Positions 50,790-59,267 of a stretch of DNA of 64,000 nucleotides are shown in pieces (the first letter of the stretch is position 1; each line of letters opens with the position of its first letter). The notes beneath the pieces are model-generated. The model searched no databases. It saw nothing but the letters and a program-made list of their open reading frames with translations, and was not told where the DNA came from. Position numbers and translations under genes: made by a program. The stretch is from the NCBI RefSeq assembly GCF_001684975.1, contig NZ_MAYH01000048.1, forward strand, positions 124,001-188,000. The letters are read 5' to 3'. Source of the DNA: Chryseobacterium artocarpi (GTDB lineage: Bacteria > Bacteroidota > Bacteroidia > Flavobacteriales > Weeksellaceae).

Positions 50790-53150
50790 TTACTTAAGTA
50801 GATATCTGAATTTTATATAGAAAGCACGTCCCTGTTTCTGAAGTCTGAAATTGTCATATGCCAGCGCATCAGTAAGATTGGTTACATCAAACGCTACGTT
50901 GTATCTTCCGTTCTTCATGGAATAACTTATTCCTATATTGTGAAGAGTTTGTCTTGGGATAATCGGAATATTTCGTGGATTTCCATAGGATTTCCAGTTT
51001 TTATAGAACCATTCCGTCATCTGTAGCCCGTAGTAAAGTTCTACACGGCTGTCTTTCTGAAACCAATCATCTTTACCGATGCTTACATTCACATTTCCAA
51101 ACAGCCAAGGTTGGTTCGGAACATCCTTTTTGTATGTTGCAGAAATAACATCCTCGCTTTTATTGGCAAATTTTGTATTATCTGAAGCTTTGTTGTAGCT
51201 CACATTCATTAATACATTCAGGAGTCTTTTATATTGATAACTCAATTCTCCTTCCAGCCCGCGGGTTAAGATATTAGAAAGGTTTTCATATTTAAAAGTA
51301 CTATTGTACAAATTAGGAACAGTATAAATAAAATCCTTTGTATCACGGATATATCCTGCTCCTTCTATACGGAAAGCATGTGATCCCCAATGATGATTGT
51401 AATAGAAACCTGCGTTTACATTATTACTGGTTTCAGGCTTCAGATTCATATTACTGGTAACAGCAACACCATCTCCGAAGATTTCCTGAGGTTCCACCAA
51501 ACGATAAGAACGTTCAAATGATCCTTTAAGTCCAAAATCTCTCGTAATCTTTACAGTGGTAGCAAAACCATATCCCCAGTTGCTAAAATCATCTTTTGTA
51601 GGGTTATCAGTTCTGGTTACCGGATCGAAAACCATTTTCTGAAGTCCTACATGATAATATTTAGCAAAGAAAACATTCGTCCAGTGTCTATTGAAAAAAT
51701 CCTGCTGATAAGCCATAGACAAAATCTGCTTGGTCATTTTCGCCGGATCAACATCACTTTTCTCTTCTTCCAGTTTATTGTATGTCGTATTTTTAAGATA
51801 ATCAAATACATAGTTGAAAATCAATTTATGGTTTTCAACTATTTTGTAAGTAGCTCCCAATTGTGAATAAAAACGGTCTTCATGCTGCATAATAATACTT
51901 CTGCCTCCTTTCTCACTTGATGCAGAAGGTTCAAAAGTACCATCCCAGCTGTATTTACGCATAAGAGTATCAGTGGCTTTCTGAACACTCTTAGAAAAAC
52001 CTGCATACACATTCACATCCAGATGATCATTGAAAAGGTTTGCTTTTTTATACTTCAAAAAGTAATTACTTGCTTCTCCGTTTTGCTTTACGCCACCATA
52101 CACGACATCCTGATTGGAACCAGTTTGTATCTGCTTATCAAAAACAGATTGCGAGGCTCCAACAAAGAAGGAATCGGCCCAACTTTTATTTTCAAGTCCA
52201 AATTCAGCCATACCGAAGACTGACTGGTACCTGTCATTAAAACGTTTTACATTTCTCAGTTCATATTCATTTTTAGCCCCATTCCAGATTTTCATATCTT
52301 TCATCAGATAATTGTTGTCGGAGTGGTTATAAAAACTGTTGATACGAAGAATAATCCCCGTTTTTTCATCTTTGAACTGCCCATTAAGATTGATGCGCTG
52401 GGTATTAAAAGATCCTAAACTTATTCCTGCATCCAGATAATTTTTGCTGCTTCCGGGAGTGATAATATTCACAGCACCACCCATTGCATCCGTACTTAGA
52501 TGAATAGGTACAACGCCTTTATAAATCTCTACACGATCTGCCATATTTACAGGCAATGTGCTCAGATCTACTCCTTTCCCCAGCATTTCCAATGGAACTC
52601 CATCTATGAAGAATTTTACAGCTTTACCGGACATTCCGTTGATAGAGAAGTTATAGTCTGAACCTACTCCACCTTGTTGGCGAACTTTAATCCCAGTTGT
52701 TCTGTTCAAAACCTGATTAAGATCTGCTGTGGTATTTGCCAATTTTGCCACGTCAATAGCATTAACAGTAAAAGCACCGTCCTGCAGTGCTTTCACCTTA
52801 CCTTTTCCGTGTACTATAATTTCATCTACAGCTCCTCGATCCTCAACCAGCTGAATACTTACCGGAGACCCTTCGCTACTGAAGTTCATTTTCTTTTTGA
52901 ACTTTTTGTAACCACCCAGACTGAAAACTAAAGTAGCTTCTCCTTTTTTGTAATTGATTTTGAAATTTCCGTTTTGATCGGTTTGGGCTTTAATTTTTGT
53001 ATTTTCCACAAAAATATTCACTCCATTTAATCCCTGTTTTTTGTCATCCTGTACAACTCCCTGAACCGTAAAATCGGTATTCTGTGCTTGAATAAGGGAA
53101 ATTGAAAGGGTAAAAATGAGAAAGATAAAAATACGTTGATACAATTTCAT
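50790..53150 (-). CDS. TonB-dependent receptor with carboxypeptidase-like domain (XusA-like)
   Basis: A 786-residue outer-membrane receptor: signal peptide (MKLYQRIFIFLIFTLSISLI), a carboxypeptidase-regulatory-like domain (residues about 27-105, GVVQDDKKQGLNGVNIFVEN), a plug (LNQVLNRTTGIKVRQQGGVG, FSINGMSGKAVKFFIDGVPL, VEIYKGVVPIHLSTDAMGGA) and a barrel that ends in FYIKFRYLLK. With the DUF4374 lipoprotein it forms a receptor/surface-lipoprotein pair, matching the XusA-XusB pair of Bacteroides, which imports xenosiderophores. Its promoter carries a 19-bp palindrome, and the PepSY gene of the convergent operon has almost the same one. Confidence 0.88.
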   Translation of the reverse strand: MKLYQRIFIFLIFTLSISLIQAQNTDFTVQGVVQDDKKQGLNGVNIFVENTKIKAQTDQNGNFKINYKKGEATLVFSLGGYKKFKKKMNFSSEGSPVSIQLVEDRGAVDEIIVHGKGKVKALQDGAFTVNAIDVAKLANTTADLNQVLNRTTGIKVRQQGGVGSDYNFSINGMSGKAVKFFIDGVPLEMLGKGVDLSTLPVNMADRVEIYKGVVPIHLSTDAMGGAVNIITPGSSKNYLDAGISLGSFNTQRINLNGQFKDEKTGIILRINSFYNHSDNNYLMKDMKIWNGAKNEYELRNVKRFNDRYQSVFGMAEFGLENKSWADSFFVGASQSVFDKQIQTGSNQDVVYGGVKQNGEASNYFLKYKKANLFNDHLDVNVYAGFSKSVQKATDTLMRKYSWDGTFEPSASSEKGGRSIIMQHEDRFYSQLGATYKIVENHKLIFNYVFDYLKNTTYNKLEEEKSDVDPAKMTKQILSMAYQQDFFNRHWTNVFFAKYYHVGLQKMVFDPVTRTDNPTKDDFSNWGYGFATTVKITRDFGLKGSFERSYRLVEPQEIFGDGVAVTSNMNLKPETSNNVNAGFYYNHHWGSHAFRIEGAGYIRDTKDFIYTVPNLYNSTFKYENLSNILTRGLEGELSYQYKRLLNVLMNVSYNKASDNTKFANKSEDVISATYKKDVPNQPWLFGNVNVSIGKDDWFQKDSRVELYYGLQMTEWFYKNWKSYGNPRNIPIIPRQTLHNIGISYSMKNGRYNVAFDVTNLTDALAYDNFRLQKQGRAFYIKFRYLLK

Positions 53151-53151
53151 T

Positions 53152-53170
53152 ATTTATAATTATTATAAAT
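53152..53170 (-). promoter_or_regulatory. 19-bp palindromic operator (candidate Fur box)
   Basis: ATTTATAATTATTATAAAT is a perfect 9-1-9 inverted repeat (centre at 53161) between the -7 box and the ATG of the receptor gene, overlapping the expected transcription start. The 9-1-9 geometry is that of classical Fur boxes. It shares 17 of 19 bases with 45982-46000, including an exact 14-mer. Confidence 0.6.
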
Positions 53171-53172
53171 AG

Positions 53173-53203
53173 CAAAATTAAACGTTACTTATGAATCCTC
53201 AAA
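53173..53203 (-). promoter_or_regulatory. Promoter of the XusA/XusB-like operon
   Basis: On the minus strand TTTG (53203-53200), then 19 bases, then TAATTTTG (53180-53173): an exact Bacteroidota sigma-A consensus (TTTG-N19-TAnnTTTG), 22 bases ahead of the ATG. Confidence 0.75.
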
Positions 53204-53509
53204 GGAAAAGACCTTATTATTTTTAATTATTCTAATTAGTTTTAATATTAATTAACATACTTTTGATAACCTAATTTGTAAACAACTCAAATTCAATCAT
53301 AAATACAGAAATAAAAGTCTATTACATTTTAAAAGCATGAAATAAGTCATATTTAAAATGATACATAATTTAATAGATATCAATCAATTTTTATGGCATT
53401 TTAGTAAAAATTCAAGTCAAAATAAATTTAATAAACCTATCTTAACTCAACTTTTCTTATTATTATAGTGGAAAATTTATAGTCTCTTTTTAACGGATAA
53501 CCTTTTGCA
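53204..53509. other. AT-rich non-coding gap
   Basis: About 306 bases between the receptor promoter and the next plus-strand frame. It is very AT-rich with no gene, repeat or clear hairpin that I can see. Confidence 0.5.
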
Positions 53510-53818
53510 TTGCCAGTAGCATCATTTATATTACGAATTATTAAAAATTATAAACATCTTCTGATAAGATGTATCAGTCTTGCGATTCCTTATTTTGTTT
53601 GGTTTGCCATGTTTGCAGAAGCCGGATATAAGCGTCAGACTTATAATATTGACATGATACCTCTTGATTTATTTTTCTTATTAGCCGGATTAATAGGTCT
53701 TGAAACATTTTATCTGATCTACAGGAAACAAAAAAAACAATATGTAATGAACATATTGCTTTTGATTTTCTTTACGGTTCTGTATTTTGTATTACCACAT
53801 CGGGATAATTTCAATTAA
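53510..53818 (+). CDS. Small membrane protein
   Basis: A 102-residue frame with a TTG start (53510) and no better upstream codon. It contains about three hydrophobic segments (CISLAIPYFVWFAMFAEAG, LFFLLAGLIGLETFYLIY, LLLIFFTVLYFVL). No known family; the TTG start and the weak context leave it uncertain. Confidence 0.45.
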   Translation: MPVASFILRIIKNYKHLLIRCISLAIPYFVWFAMFAEAGYKRQTYNIDMIPLDLFFLLAGLIGLETFYLIYRKQKKQYVMNILLLIFFTVLYFVLPHRDNFN

Positions 53819-53851
53819 AACGAACACAAATACAATGTATTCAGACTGTGT

Positions 53852-54340
53852 TTAAGGTATTGTTTCTACTCCTGATAATTTGAAATTTCCTTTTTCCTCT
53901 TTCAGCCAGAAAACAAATTGTGCTCCCTCATGCCCATCACCGAATTCGTTTGGACGATTGATCGTGTATAACACAATATAATCTCTGTCACCAAATCCGG
54001 GATCAGATCCGTCTGGGGAAAATTTTGTTTCATTACGTTTAAGCCTTTCTAAAAGTTCTTTATTGAAAATAGCATTGGCATGTTTACTATAAAAAATGTT
54101 CTTATTTACGAAAGCTTTTTTCTCAGGTTCTGCTTCAAAGCAAAGGCTGCAATAGATTTTTTGGGTAGTCAATGGTTCCAGTGCTTTATAGTTCTTTTCT
54201 GTAATCAGATTGATGATTTGTTGGGTAAATGCCTCAGCTTTGGCTTGTAGCGGCTTTTGGTTATCTTCTGATTTTTGCCCGTAGCAAATGAGTTGTAATC
54301 CCAATACAAAAAGTATTGATAGATATTTTGTTAGCTTCAT
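53852..54340 (-). CDS. Secreted protein of unknown function
   Basis: A 162-residue protein with an N-terminal signal peptide (MKLTKYLSILFVLGLQLICY). The mature part has CSLCF, a DGSDPGFGDRDYIVLYTIN stretch and a C-terminal FVFWLKEEKGNFKLSGVETI strand pattern reminiscent of small NTF2-like secreted proteins; the family is not clear. It follows the lipoprotein gene by 30 bases on the same strand. Confidence 0.6.
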   Translation of the reverse strand: MKLTKYLSILFVLGLQLICYGQKSEDNQKPLQAKAEAFTQQIINLITEKNYKALEPLTTQKIYCSLCFEAEPEKKAFVNKNIFYSKHANAIFNKELLERLKRNETKFSPDGSDPGFGDRDYIVLYTINRPNEFGDGHEGAQFVFWLKEEKGNFKLSGVETIP

Positions 54341-54370
54341 TTTAATATTTTTGTGATTAAGTATTTTAAA

Positions 54371-55039
54371 TTAGCAGGGAAACCACCAATGAATAGATTG
54401 TACCCTATTATTTTTAAAGTATATATTAATATGTCCGTCAGAAATATTCTCTTTATCTTCCCTCAGTCTGATCAACTGTACTTTTCCTCTTCCGGGAGAA
54501 TCCAGCTCGGAAATATTTTTTACGGAATTGGGAAATATTTTTCTAATATCATCAATGGTGGAACTTCCATCTATTTTTATCCCTTTATAAAGAATATAAT
54601 TTCCATTGAGAAACCAAAATTCATTCACTCCTACTTTCTGTTCGGTATTTTCAAAGCATGATTCATTTTTATATAAGTATTTATCATTCTTTCCATCACC
54701 AGTATCTTCAAAAATATAAGTACAAGGCTGCGTTTCTGACATCAGCTTTGTACTGTCTGCCTTTCCGAATACTTTTTCAAAATCTTTCAGTTCAAAAATT
54801 CTTTTTAGTTTTCCGTTAAACAATATGTCTTTTTCCAGCATTATCTCATCCTGTCCGTCATCTTCCTGTATGTCATTTTTCACCTCTGTAAACTGAGTAG
54901 CTTTCTGATTTACTGAATCGGATTGAGTTTTAGAATCACTGATTTCACTGATAGCTTTAGGTTCTTCTTTGATTTCTTTTTTTTCTTCTTTACAGGAATA
55001 AAGGGAAATTGCGAGTAATAAAATTGAAAAATACTTCAT
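54371..55039 (-). CDS. Lipoprotein of unknown function
   Basis: A 222-residue protein with lipoprotein signal MKYFSILLLAISLYSCKEEK (Cys at residue 16), a Lys/Glu/Ser-rich linker to about residue 75, and a globular beta-rich C-terminal part (FELKDFEKVFGKADSTKLM, EFWFLNGNYILYKGIKIDG). It is followed by the secreted-protein gene, so the two may form an operon. Function unknown. Confidence 0.65.
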   Translation of the reverse strand: MKYFSILLLAISLYSCKEEKKEIKEEPKAISEISDSKTQSDSVNQKATQFTEVKNDIQEDDGQDEIMLEKDILFNGKLKRIFELKDFEKVFGKADSTKLMSETQPCTYIFEDTGDGKNDKYLYKNESCFENTEQKVGVNEFWFLNGNYILYKGIKIDGSSTIDDIRKIFPNSVKNISELDSPGRGKVQLIRLREDKENISDGHINIYFKNNRVQSIHWWFPC

Positions 55040-55301
55040 AGTTTAGTTTTGATTCATTGCATAAAGACCGGAATTCTGATAAAAAAGTAAACACCTACAA
55101 CATTTTCAATCCTTGTAACCGGAGATATTTTATAAAAACGAAAATACAAAAAACCATGTATTAAAGTAATTCTAAGTTGAATATTAACTTTTATTATAAC
55201 AAATTAAGAAACGAATTTTTATTTTTTACTGTTGTTTTTTATTTTGTATTTTTAATACCCATCCTATAATGAAAAAACGTACTCACTAATAATCATGAAA
55301 T

Positions 55302-55796
55302 ATGCCCAATATTCATCACTTCATCCTCATTGGTTCATCAAAAGAAAAGGTTTTTGATGCACTCAGCAGTCAATCCGGACTATCTGCATGGTGGACGCCT
55401 CATACTAAAACCAGCTCAGAACTTGGAAGTATTGCCAGATTTTCTTTTGGTCCTGAGTACTTTAAAGATATGAAAATTACTAAGCTTAGACCTTTTGAAG
55501 AAGTTCAGTGGCAATGTATTGCCGGAGCACAAGAGTGGATTGGGACAACCATTACTTTTCAGCTTATATCAGGGAACAAAGAAGTTTTACGAAAAATGCA
55601 TCCAGAAATCGAAGGACAGATTGAGCAATTAGTCTATGATAGCGGTACGTTACTGATGTTTCATCATGAAGGCTGGAGTTCTTATTCTCCAATGTTTGCC
55701 GAATGTAATTATACCTGGGGACAATTTCTGAGAAGTTTAAAATTACTTTGTGAAACCGGAAAAGGTAAACCATGGCCTCATCAACATCGGATCTGA
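55302..55796 (+). CDS. SRPBCC (START/AHSA1-like) protein
   Basis: This 164-residue protein is a START/Bet v1-fold hydrophobic-ligand protein: HHFILIGSSKEKVFDALSSQ, GLSAWWTPHTKTSSELGSIA, ITKLRPFEEVQWQCIAGAQE and a final YTWGQFLRSLKLLCETGKG helix. The family binds lipids, polyketides or acts with Hsp90-like chaperones; many bacterial members are associated with stress or HxlR-type regulators. Its substrate is unknown. Confidence 0.84.
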   Translation: MPNIHHFILIGSSKEKVFDALSSQSGLSAWWTPHTKTSSELGSIARFSFGPEYFKDMKITKLRPFEEVQWQCIAGAQEWIGTTITFQLISGNKEVLRKMHPEIEGQIEQLVYDSGTLLMFHHEGWSSYSPMFAECNYTWGQFLRSLKLLCETGKGKPWPHQHRI

Positions 55797-55965
55797 GCTA
55801 TAGATAGATTAAAAAAATAAAGTTGGGAAACAATTCATTGACTTTTTTATTTCCTAACGCAGATTATTATTCTCTTTATAAATTGAATTATTAATTTCTT
55901 TAAGAAAATCCTGGTAACTAAAGCTTGCAGACTTGTGTTTGCAATACTCAAAATAGTCTTTATAT

Positions 55966-56415
55966 CTACACTTTCGGGTGCTGAAAAACTGTCTGAAAAT
56001 TGAAAGCAAATTCTGAGGGACCGTTTTTCTGAAGATATTCTAACCTTTCCAATGCTTCTTCTACAGTAGGATATTCATTGTCTTTTATCCACCAAAGTAC
56101 GTAATAAGCTTTTCCATATTTTTGAAACCATTCTTTCCTTCGACGTATAAAATCAACGTGAAATGTTTTATAGGTAAAATATTCCAATGATTCTTTATTT
56201 TTCCAAACTGAAAGATTGATGATCACCTGCTCATCATTAAACGGATTAAAACTTGTCGCATTGTCTTCTTCATCCTTTAATCTCCAGATAAATCCTTCAC
56301 TTTCTTCTGCCAATTGATTTACAGTATCAAAGTGGTCAGAAAATTCTTTCATTACAGGATCTTCAATGTTTACTCCAATCATCCTCGCTACGTTGATTTG
56401 TGCTAATTGATACAT
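55966..56415 (-). CDS. DUF3291 family protein
   Basis: The ATG at 56415 (MYQLAQINVARMIGVNIEDP) is chosen over a longer frame to 56475, because it begins with the conserved opening strand. The 149-residue protein fits the DUF3291 family, a ferredoxin-like alpha/beta fold related to antibiotic-biosynthesis monooxygenases: SEGFIWRLKDEEDNATSFNP, LSVWKNKESLEYFTYKTFHV and YGKAYYVLWWIKDNEYPTVE. It is divergently transcribed from an HxlR regulator 93 bases away, probably its regulator. Confidence 0.82.
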   Translation of the reverse strand: MYQLAQINVARMIGVNIEDPVMKEFSDHFDTVNQLAEESEGFIWRLKDEEDNATSFNPFNDEQVIINLSVWKNKESLEYFTYKTFHVDFIRRRKEWFQKYGKAYYVLWWIKDNEYPTVEEALERLEYLQKNGPSEFAFNFQTVFQHPKV

Positions 56416-56508
56416 TTTATTATTTATTGTTTTATGTCTATTATTGTGTAAAAATAGATGCTGCGGCATTAGCATAAAATAACTATCAATTTAGATACTA
56501 TAAAAAAG

Positions 56509-56871
56509 ATGGAAAAAGAATGTGAAACTTCATATATCAAGGTTGGGGAAAAATCTTATCCATGCGCGGTAAGCTTTGTCATGGATCTCATCGGAGGAAG
56601 ATGGAAAGGTGTCATTCTCTGTCATTTAAGAAATGGTGACAAACGTTTTGGAGAATTAAAAAAAGAACTTTCTTTTATTACCGAGACCACATTAAGCCTT
56701 CAGCTAAGGCAGTTGGAAAAAGATAGTCTTATCACCCGAACCGTTTTCGGAACTAAACCTCCTGTGAAAGTAGTTTACAGTTTGTCTGATCTGGGATTGT
56801 CATTTATTCCTTTATTGGATAATATCAATGAATGGGGAAAAGATATTCTTGAAAAGAAAATGACATCTTAA
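56509..56871 (+). CDS. HxlR-family transcriptional regulator
   Basis: A 120-residue winged-helix protein: SFVMDLIGGRWKGVILCHLR, NGDKRFGELKKELSFITETT, LSLQLRQLEKDSLITRTVFG and VYSLSDLGLSFIPLLDNINE follow the HxlR layout, and a conserved Cys is present near the N-terminus (YPCAVSF), as in redox- or aldehyde-sensing members. It lies next to and divergent from the DUF3291 gene, which is the usual setting for an HxlR regulator and its target. Confidence 0.87.
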   Translation: MEKECETSYIKVGEKSYPCAVSFVMDLIGGRWKGVILCHLRNGDKRFGELKKELSFITETTLSLQLRQLEKDSLITRTVFGTKPPVKVVYSLSDLGLSFIPLLDNINEWGKDILEKKMTS

Positions 56872-56945
56872 AAATTGATGAAGCTTTGAACACTTACTTT
56901 TCAACTTTTAAGATGCCTTTTCATTTATTTCTTCTTTGAGATTTT

Positions 56946-57497
56946 TTAATAAGCTTTATTCCCTTTAATCGTTAAAGCATGTTTTGTTTTTATTGAAGGG
57001 CAACATCTGCCATCTTCTTCAGCATATTCCAGTCTTTCTACGATGATTTTGCCATTTTTGATGGTATCAAAAGCAAAAAGATAGTCCGGTTCATATCCTG
57101 CAATCACTTTCACGGTCTTCCCATCGTTCTTGTACAATGATAATCCCTGCCCTATGATCGCATTTCCGCCTTCGGGAGCAATATTCCAATAAATTGCGAC
57201 ATCTTCTATCCCATCGCCTGTAAAATCACCTGTATTAGGAACCTGAAGGTCAATTACTCCGTCATAGGTTTTAAGAATATTGGGTAAATAATCATCAAAC
57301 TGTTTCATAGCAAGTTTTACAGCTTCGTCCTTTGAAATTCGGTTTTCTGATGATTTTACTTCTTCTGAATGTGTTTTTTGTTCCTGAGAAAGTTGCTTTC
57401 CTTCTTTCAGTTCATCATTTTTATTTCCTTTACTTTCTGATTTATTGCAAGCTGTCAAAATTACTGTAAGACATAATAAACCGATAATTTTTTTCAT
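56946..57497 (-). CDS. Lipoprotein of unknown function
   Basis: A 183-residue protein with a lipoprotein signal (MKKIIGLLCLTVILTACNKS, Cys at residue 17), a charged linker, then VPNTGDFTGDGIEDVAIYWN, a short FG-GAP/VCBS-like strand-loop-strand with acidic residues. Cys-Cys pair in DGRCCPSIKT. No specific role. Confidence 0.65.
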   Translation of the reverse strand: MKKIIGLLCLTVILTACNKSESKGNKNDELKEGKQLSQEQKTHSEEVKSSENRISKDEAVKLAMKQFDDYLPNILKTYDGVIDLQVPNTGDFTGDGIEDVAIYWNIAPEGGNAIIGQGLSLYKNDGKTVKVIAGYEPDYLFAFDTIKNGKIIVERLEYAEEDGRCCPSIKTKHALTIKGNKAY

Positions 57498-57562
57498 ATG
57501 TTTTTGTAATGAGTATTTGTTTCTGATGTTATTTAGAAAATTAAATTATTACCTTTTATCTA

Positions 57563-57792
57563 TTACAAACTTAAAAAGTATAGAAGTATAATGCAAATCG
57601 GGATAACGCTCATAGCTCCGGCAATCAGAAATACATTTCTATAATAAGATTTAGCTTTGGATTGTGTTTTCCTTACCATCAGATAAGTAACTAATGTTGC
57701 GATACCACTCCGATGATAAAAGCCAGCACTCCAATTAAGAGAATTCCCATCACAATATCCGAAGTCTGTATAAATACCTGTAAAAAATTCAT
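57563..57792 (-). pseudogene. Frameshifted small membrane protein
   Basis: From the ATG at 57792 the first frame reads MNFLQVFIQTSDIVMGILLI and then stops (after GVVSQH) near 57690. A frame one base away continues ATLVTYLMVRKTQSKAKSYY, then NVFLIAGAMSVIPICIILLY, to a TAA at 57563. A missing base near GGAGTGGTATCGC (57696-57710) would restore GVAIATLV and one protein of about 70-76 residues with two hydrophobic helices. The mutation may be real or a sequencing slip. Confidence 0.55.
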
Positions 57793-57828
57793 TGTTTATT
57801 TCAATCTTGATGGATCTAAATTAAAAAC

Positions 57829-57861
57829 AAAACCGGTGGTAACCAAAATTACCACCGGTTT
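57829..57861. terminator. Strong hairpin upstream of the frameshifted gene
   Basis: AAAACCGGTGGTAA and TTACCACCGGTTT pair (with a 6-base loop) followed by TATTTTA; either a terminator or a leader element. No complete gene ends here on either strand. Confidence 0.6.
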
Positions 57862-57867
57862 ATTTTA

Positions 57868-58352
57868 TAATCAAATGTTAGTGTTTCCTACATTTATTAT
57901 TTTACTTCTTCTAATATAATAAATACTGATAATCAGCAACTTATAAACTTATGGTACTAATATGGTACAAATAAATTAATAAAAAAGATTAAAGTAAAAT
58001 ATTATGAATCAGCCATCTGAAAAAAAATAATCATTTTATTACTCCCTGATAATCAAAATGATATATCTAATAAGTGACAAAATCGCTCCGAAAAAATTAA
58101 CTAATTATATTAAAGATTTTCTGATTTGGTACGCATTGGATATCAAATTAGAAATAAAAATGAAGTGGAGTAGCTAAGTTTGTTAGCACACAATTCTAAT
58201 GCATAAATCGTATCGACTTCGTACAAATTAAATGTACTTTGTAAAAATACGTTTAAGATTTTCTTTTGAGTAATGAGCTTGAATGGTTTTTATTCGTTTG
58301 GTAATTTACTGGTTGGCTACACACAGAAAGCAAAAATCTTTAGATTATTTAG
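57868..58352. other. Gene-poor stretch at the edge of the accessory region
   Basis: About 480 bases of very AT-rich sequence without a credible gene on either strand. It holds a short direct repeat TATGGTAC (57950-57971, two copies 11 bases apart) and, at 58283 onward, a short open frame that runs into the antisense of the SDR gene. I see no integrase, tRNA or clear attachment site. Confidence 0.4.
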
Positions 58353-58390
58353 ATAAAAAAGCCAGCAACAATTTTTTGAGCCGGCTCTTT
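58353..58390 (-). terminator. Rho-independent terminator after the SDR gene
   Basis: On the minus strand AAAGAGCCGGC pairs with GCTGGCTTTTT (11 bp, two G-U pairs) and ends in six T residues, 20 bases after the SDR stop. Confidence 0.65.
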
Positions 58391-58409
58391 CCATATGGTA
58401 AACTTTTTT

Positions 58410-59174
58410 TTAGAGTAACTCAAAACCTCCTCCTACGTGAAGAACCGTTCCGTGAACATAGCTTGCATCGTCTGAACTTAGAAATAAACTTCCTTGTGCT
58501 ACTTCTCTCACTTCACCGAGGCGGCCAATCAAACTCATTTGTGGAACAATATCAGCTTCGGTAATGCCTTTATCTGCAAGAGAAGCCGTAAGCATTGGAG
58601 TTCTAATGGCACCTGGTGCTACAGAATTAATTCTAATGCCTTGCACACCGTATTCAAAAGCAGCAGCTTTTGTAAGACCTTCCACTCCGTGTTTGAAAGC
58701 TTGATAAGCTGGGTTTCCTAAAATGGGTTTAAATGCATTAATAGATGAAATATTAACAATAGAACCACCAGTACCTTGAGCAACAAATTGTCTTAATTCA
58801 TATTTCATACACAAAGCAGTTCCTTTTAAATCTACAGCTTGAAGACGGTCATAATATTCCTCATCTAAATCCTGAAAAGAATTGTTGTCTGGTTTTAATG
58901 CTGCATTATTCACCGCACAATCTAATCTTCCAAAAGTATCTACGGTAAACTGAACCATCGCTTCCACTTGTTTAGAATCGGAGATATCTACCTTACAAAA
59001 TGCTGCTTCGCCACCTTTAGCTTTTATTTCTTCCACTACTTGATTTCCTGCTTCTTCATTAAAGTCTGCTACGATAACTTTTGCACCTTCTTCAGCAAAT
59101 AATTCTGCTGTTGCTTTTCCCATTCCCATTGCGGCACCTGTAATCAGGGCTACTTTATTTTTTAATCTTTCCAT
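58410..59174 (-). CDS. Short-chain dehydrogenase/reductase
   Basis: The start at 59174 (MERLKNKVALITGAAMGMGK) is chosen over a frame to 59231. The 254-residue protein has the cofactor motif TGAAMGMGKA, a VIVADFNEEAG turn with Asp (NAD preference), NNAALKP, the catalytic Ser in IVNISSINAFK, YQAFKHG with Tyr-x-x-x-Lys, and SVAPGAIRTPM. It is a classical SDR with substrate unknown. It is divergent from an AraC-type regulator 93 bases away, so it is probably controlled by it. On its own strand, TTTG-N19-TAAATTTT upstream of the ATG is a near-consensus promoter. Confidence 0.88.
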   Translation of the reverse strand: MERLKNKVALITGAAMGMGKATAELFAEEGAKVIVADFNEEAGNQVVEEIKAKGGEAAFCKVDISDSKQVEAMVQFTVDTFGRLDCAVNNAALKPDNNSFQDLDEEYYDRLQAVDLKGTALCMKYELRQFVAQGTGGSIVNISSINAFKPILGNPAYQAFKHGVEGLTKAAAFEYGVQGIRINSVAPGAIRTPMLTASLADKGITEADIVPQMSLIGRLGEVREVAQGSLFLSSDDASYVHGTVLHVGGGFELL

Positions 59175-59267
59175 ATTTTGAAAATTTATATACAGTAAAT
59201 TTAAACTCAAAAAAAGCTGTATTTTTGACATAAATAATATTTTTTTTGACTAAAATTATAATTCCTT

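Noticed and set aside
58283..58564. 93-residue plus-strand frame at the end of the SDR gene
   Set aside because: Most of it is antisense to the SDR coding sequence and it crosses the SDR terminator. I considered an integrase remnant but found no catalytic motif.
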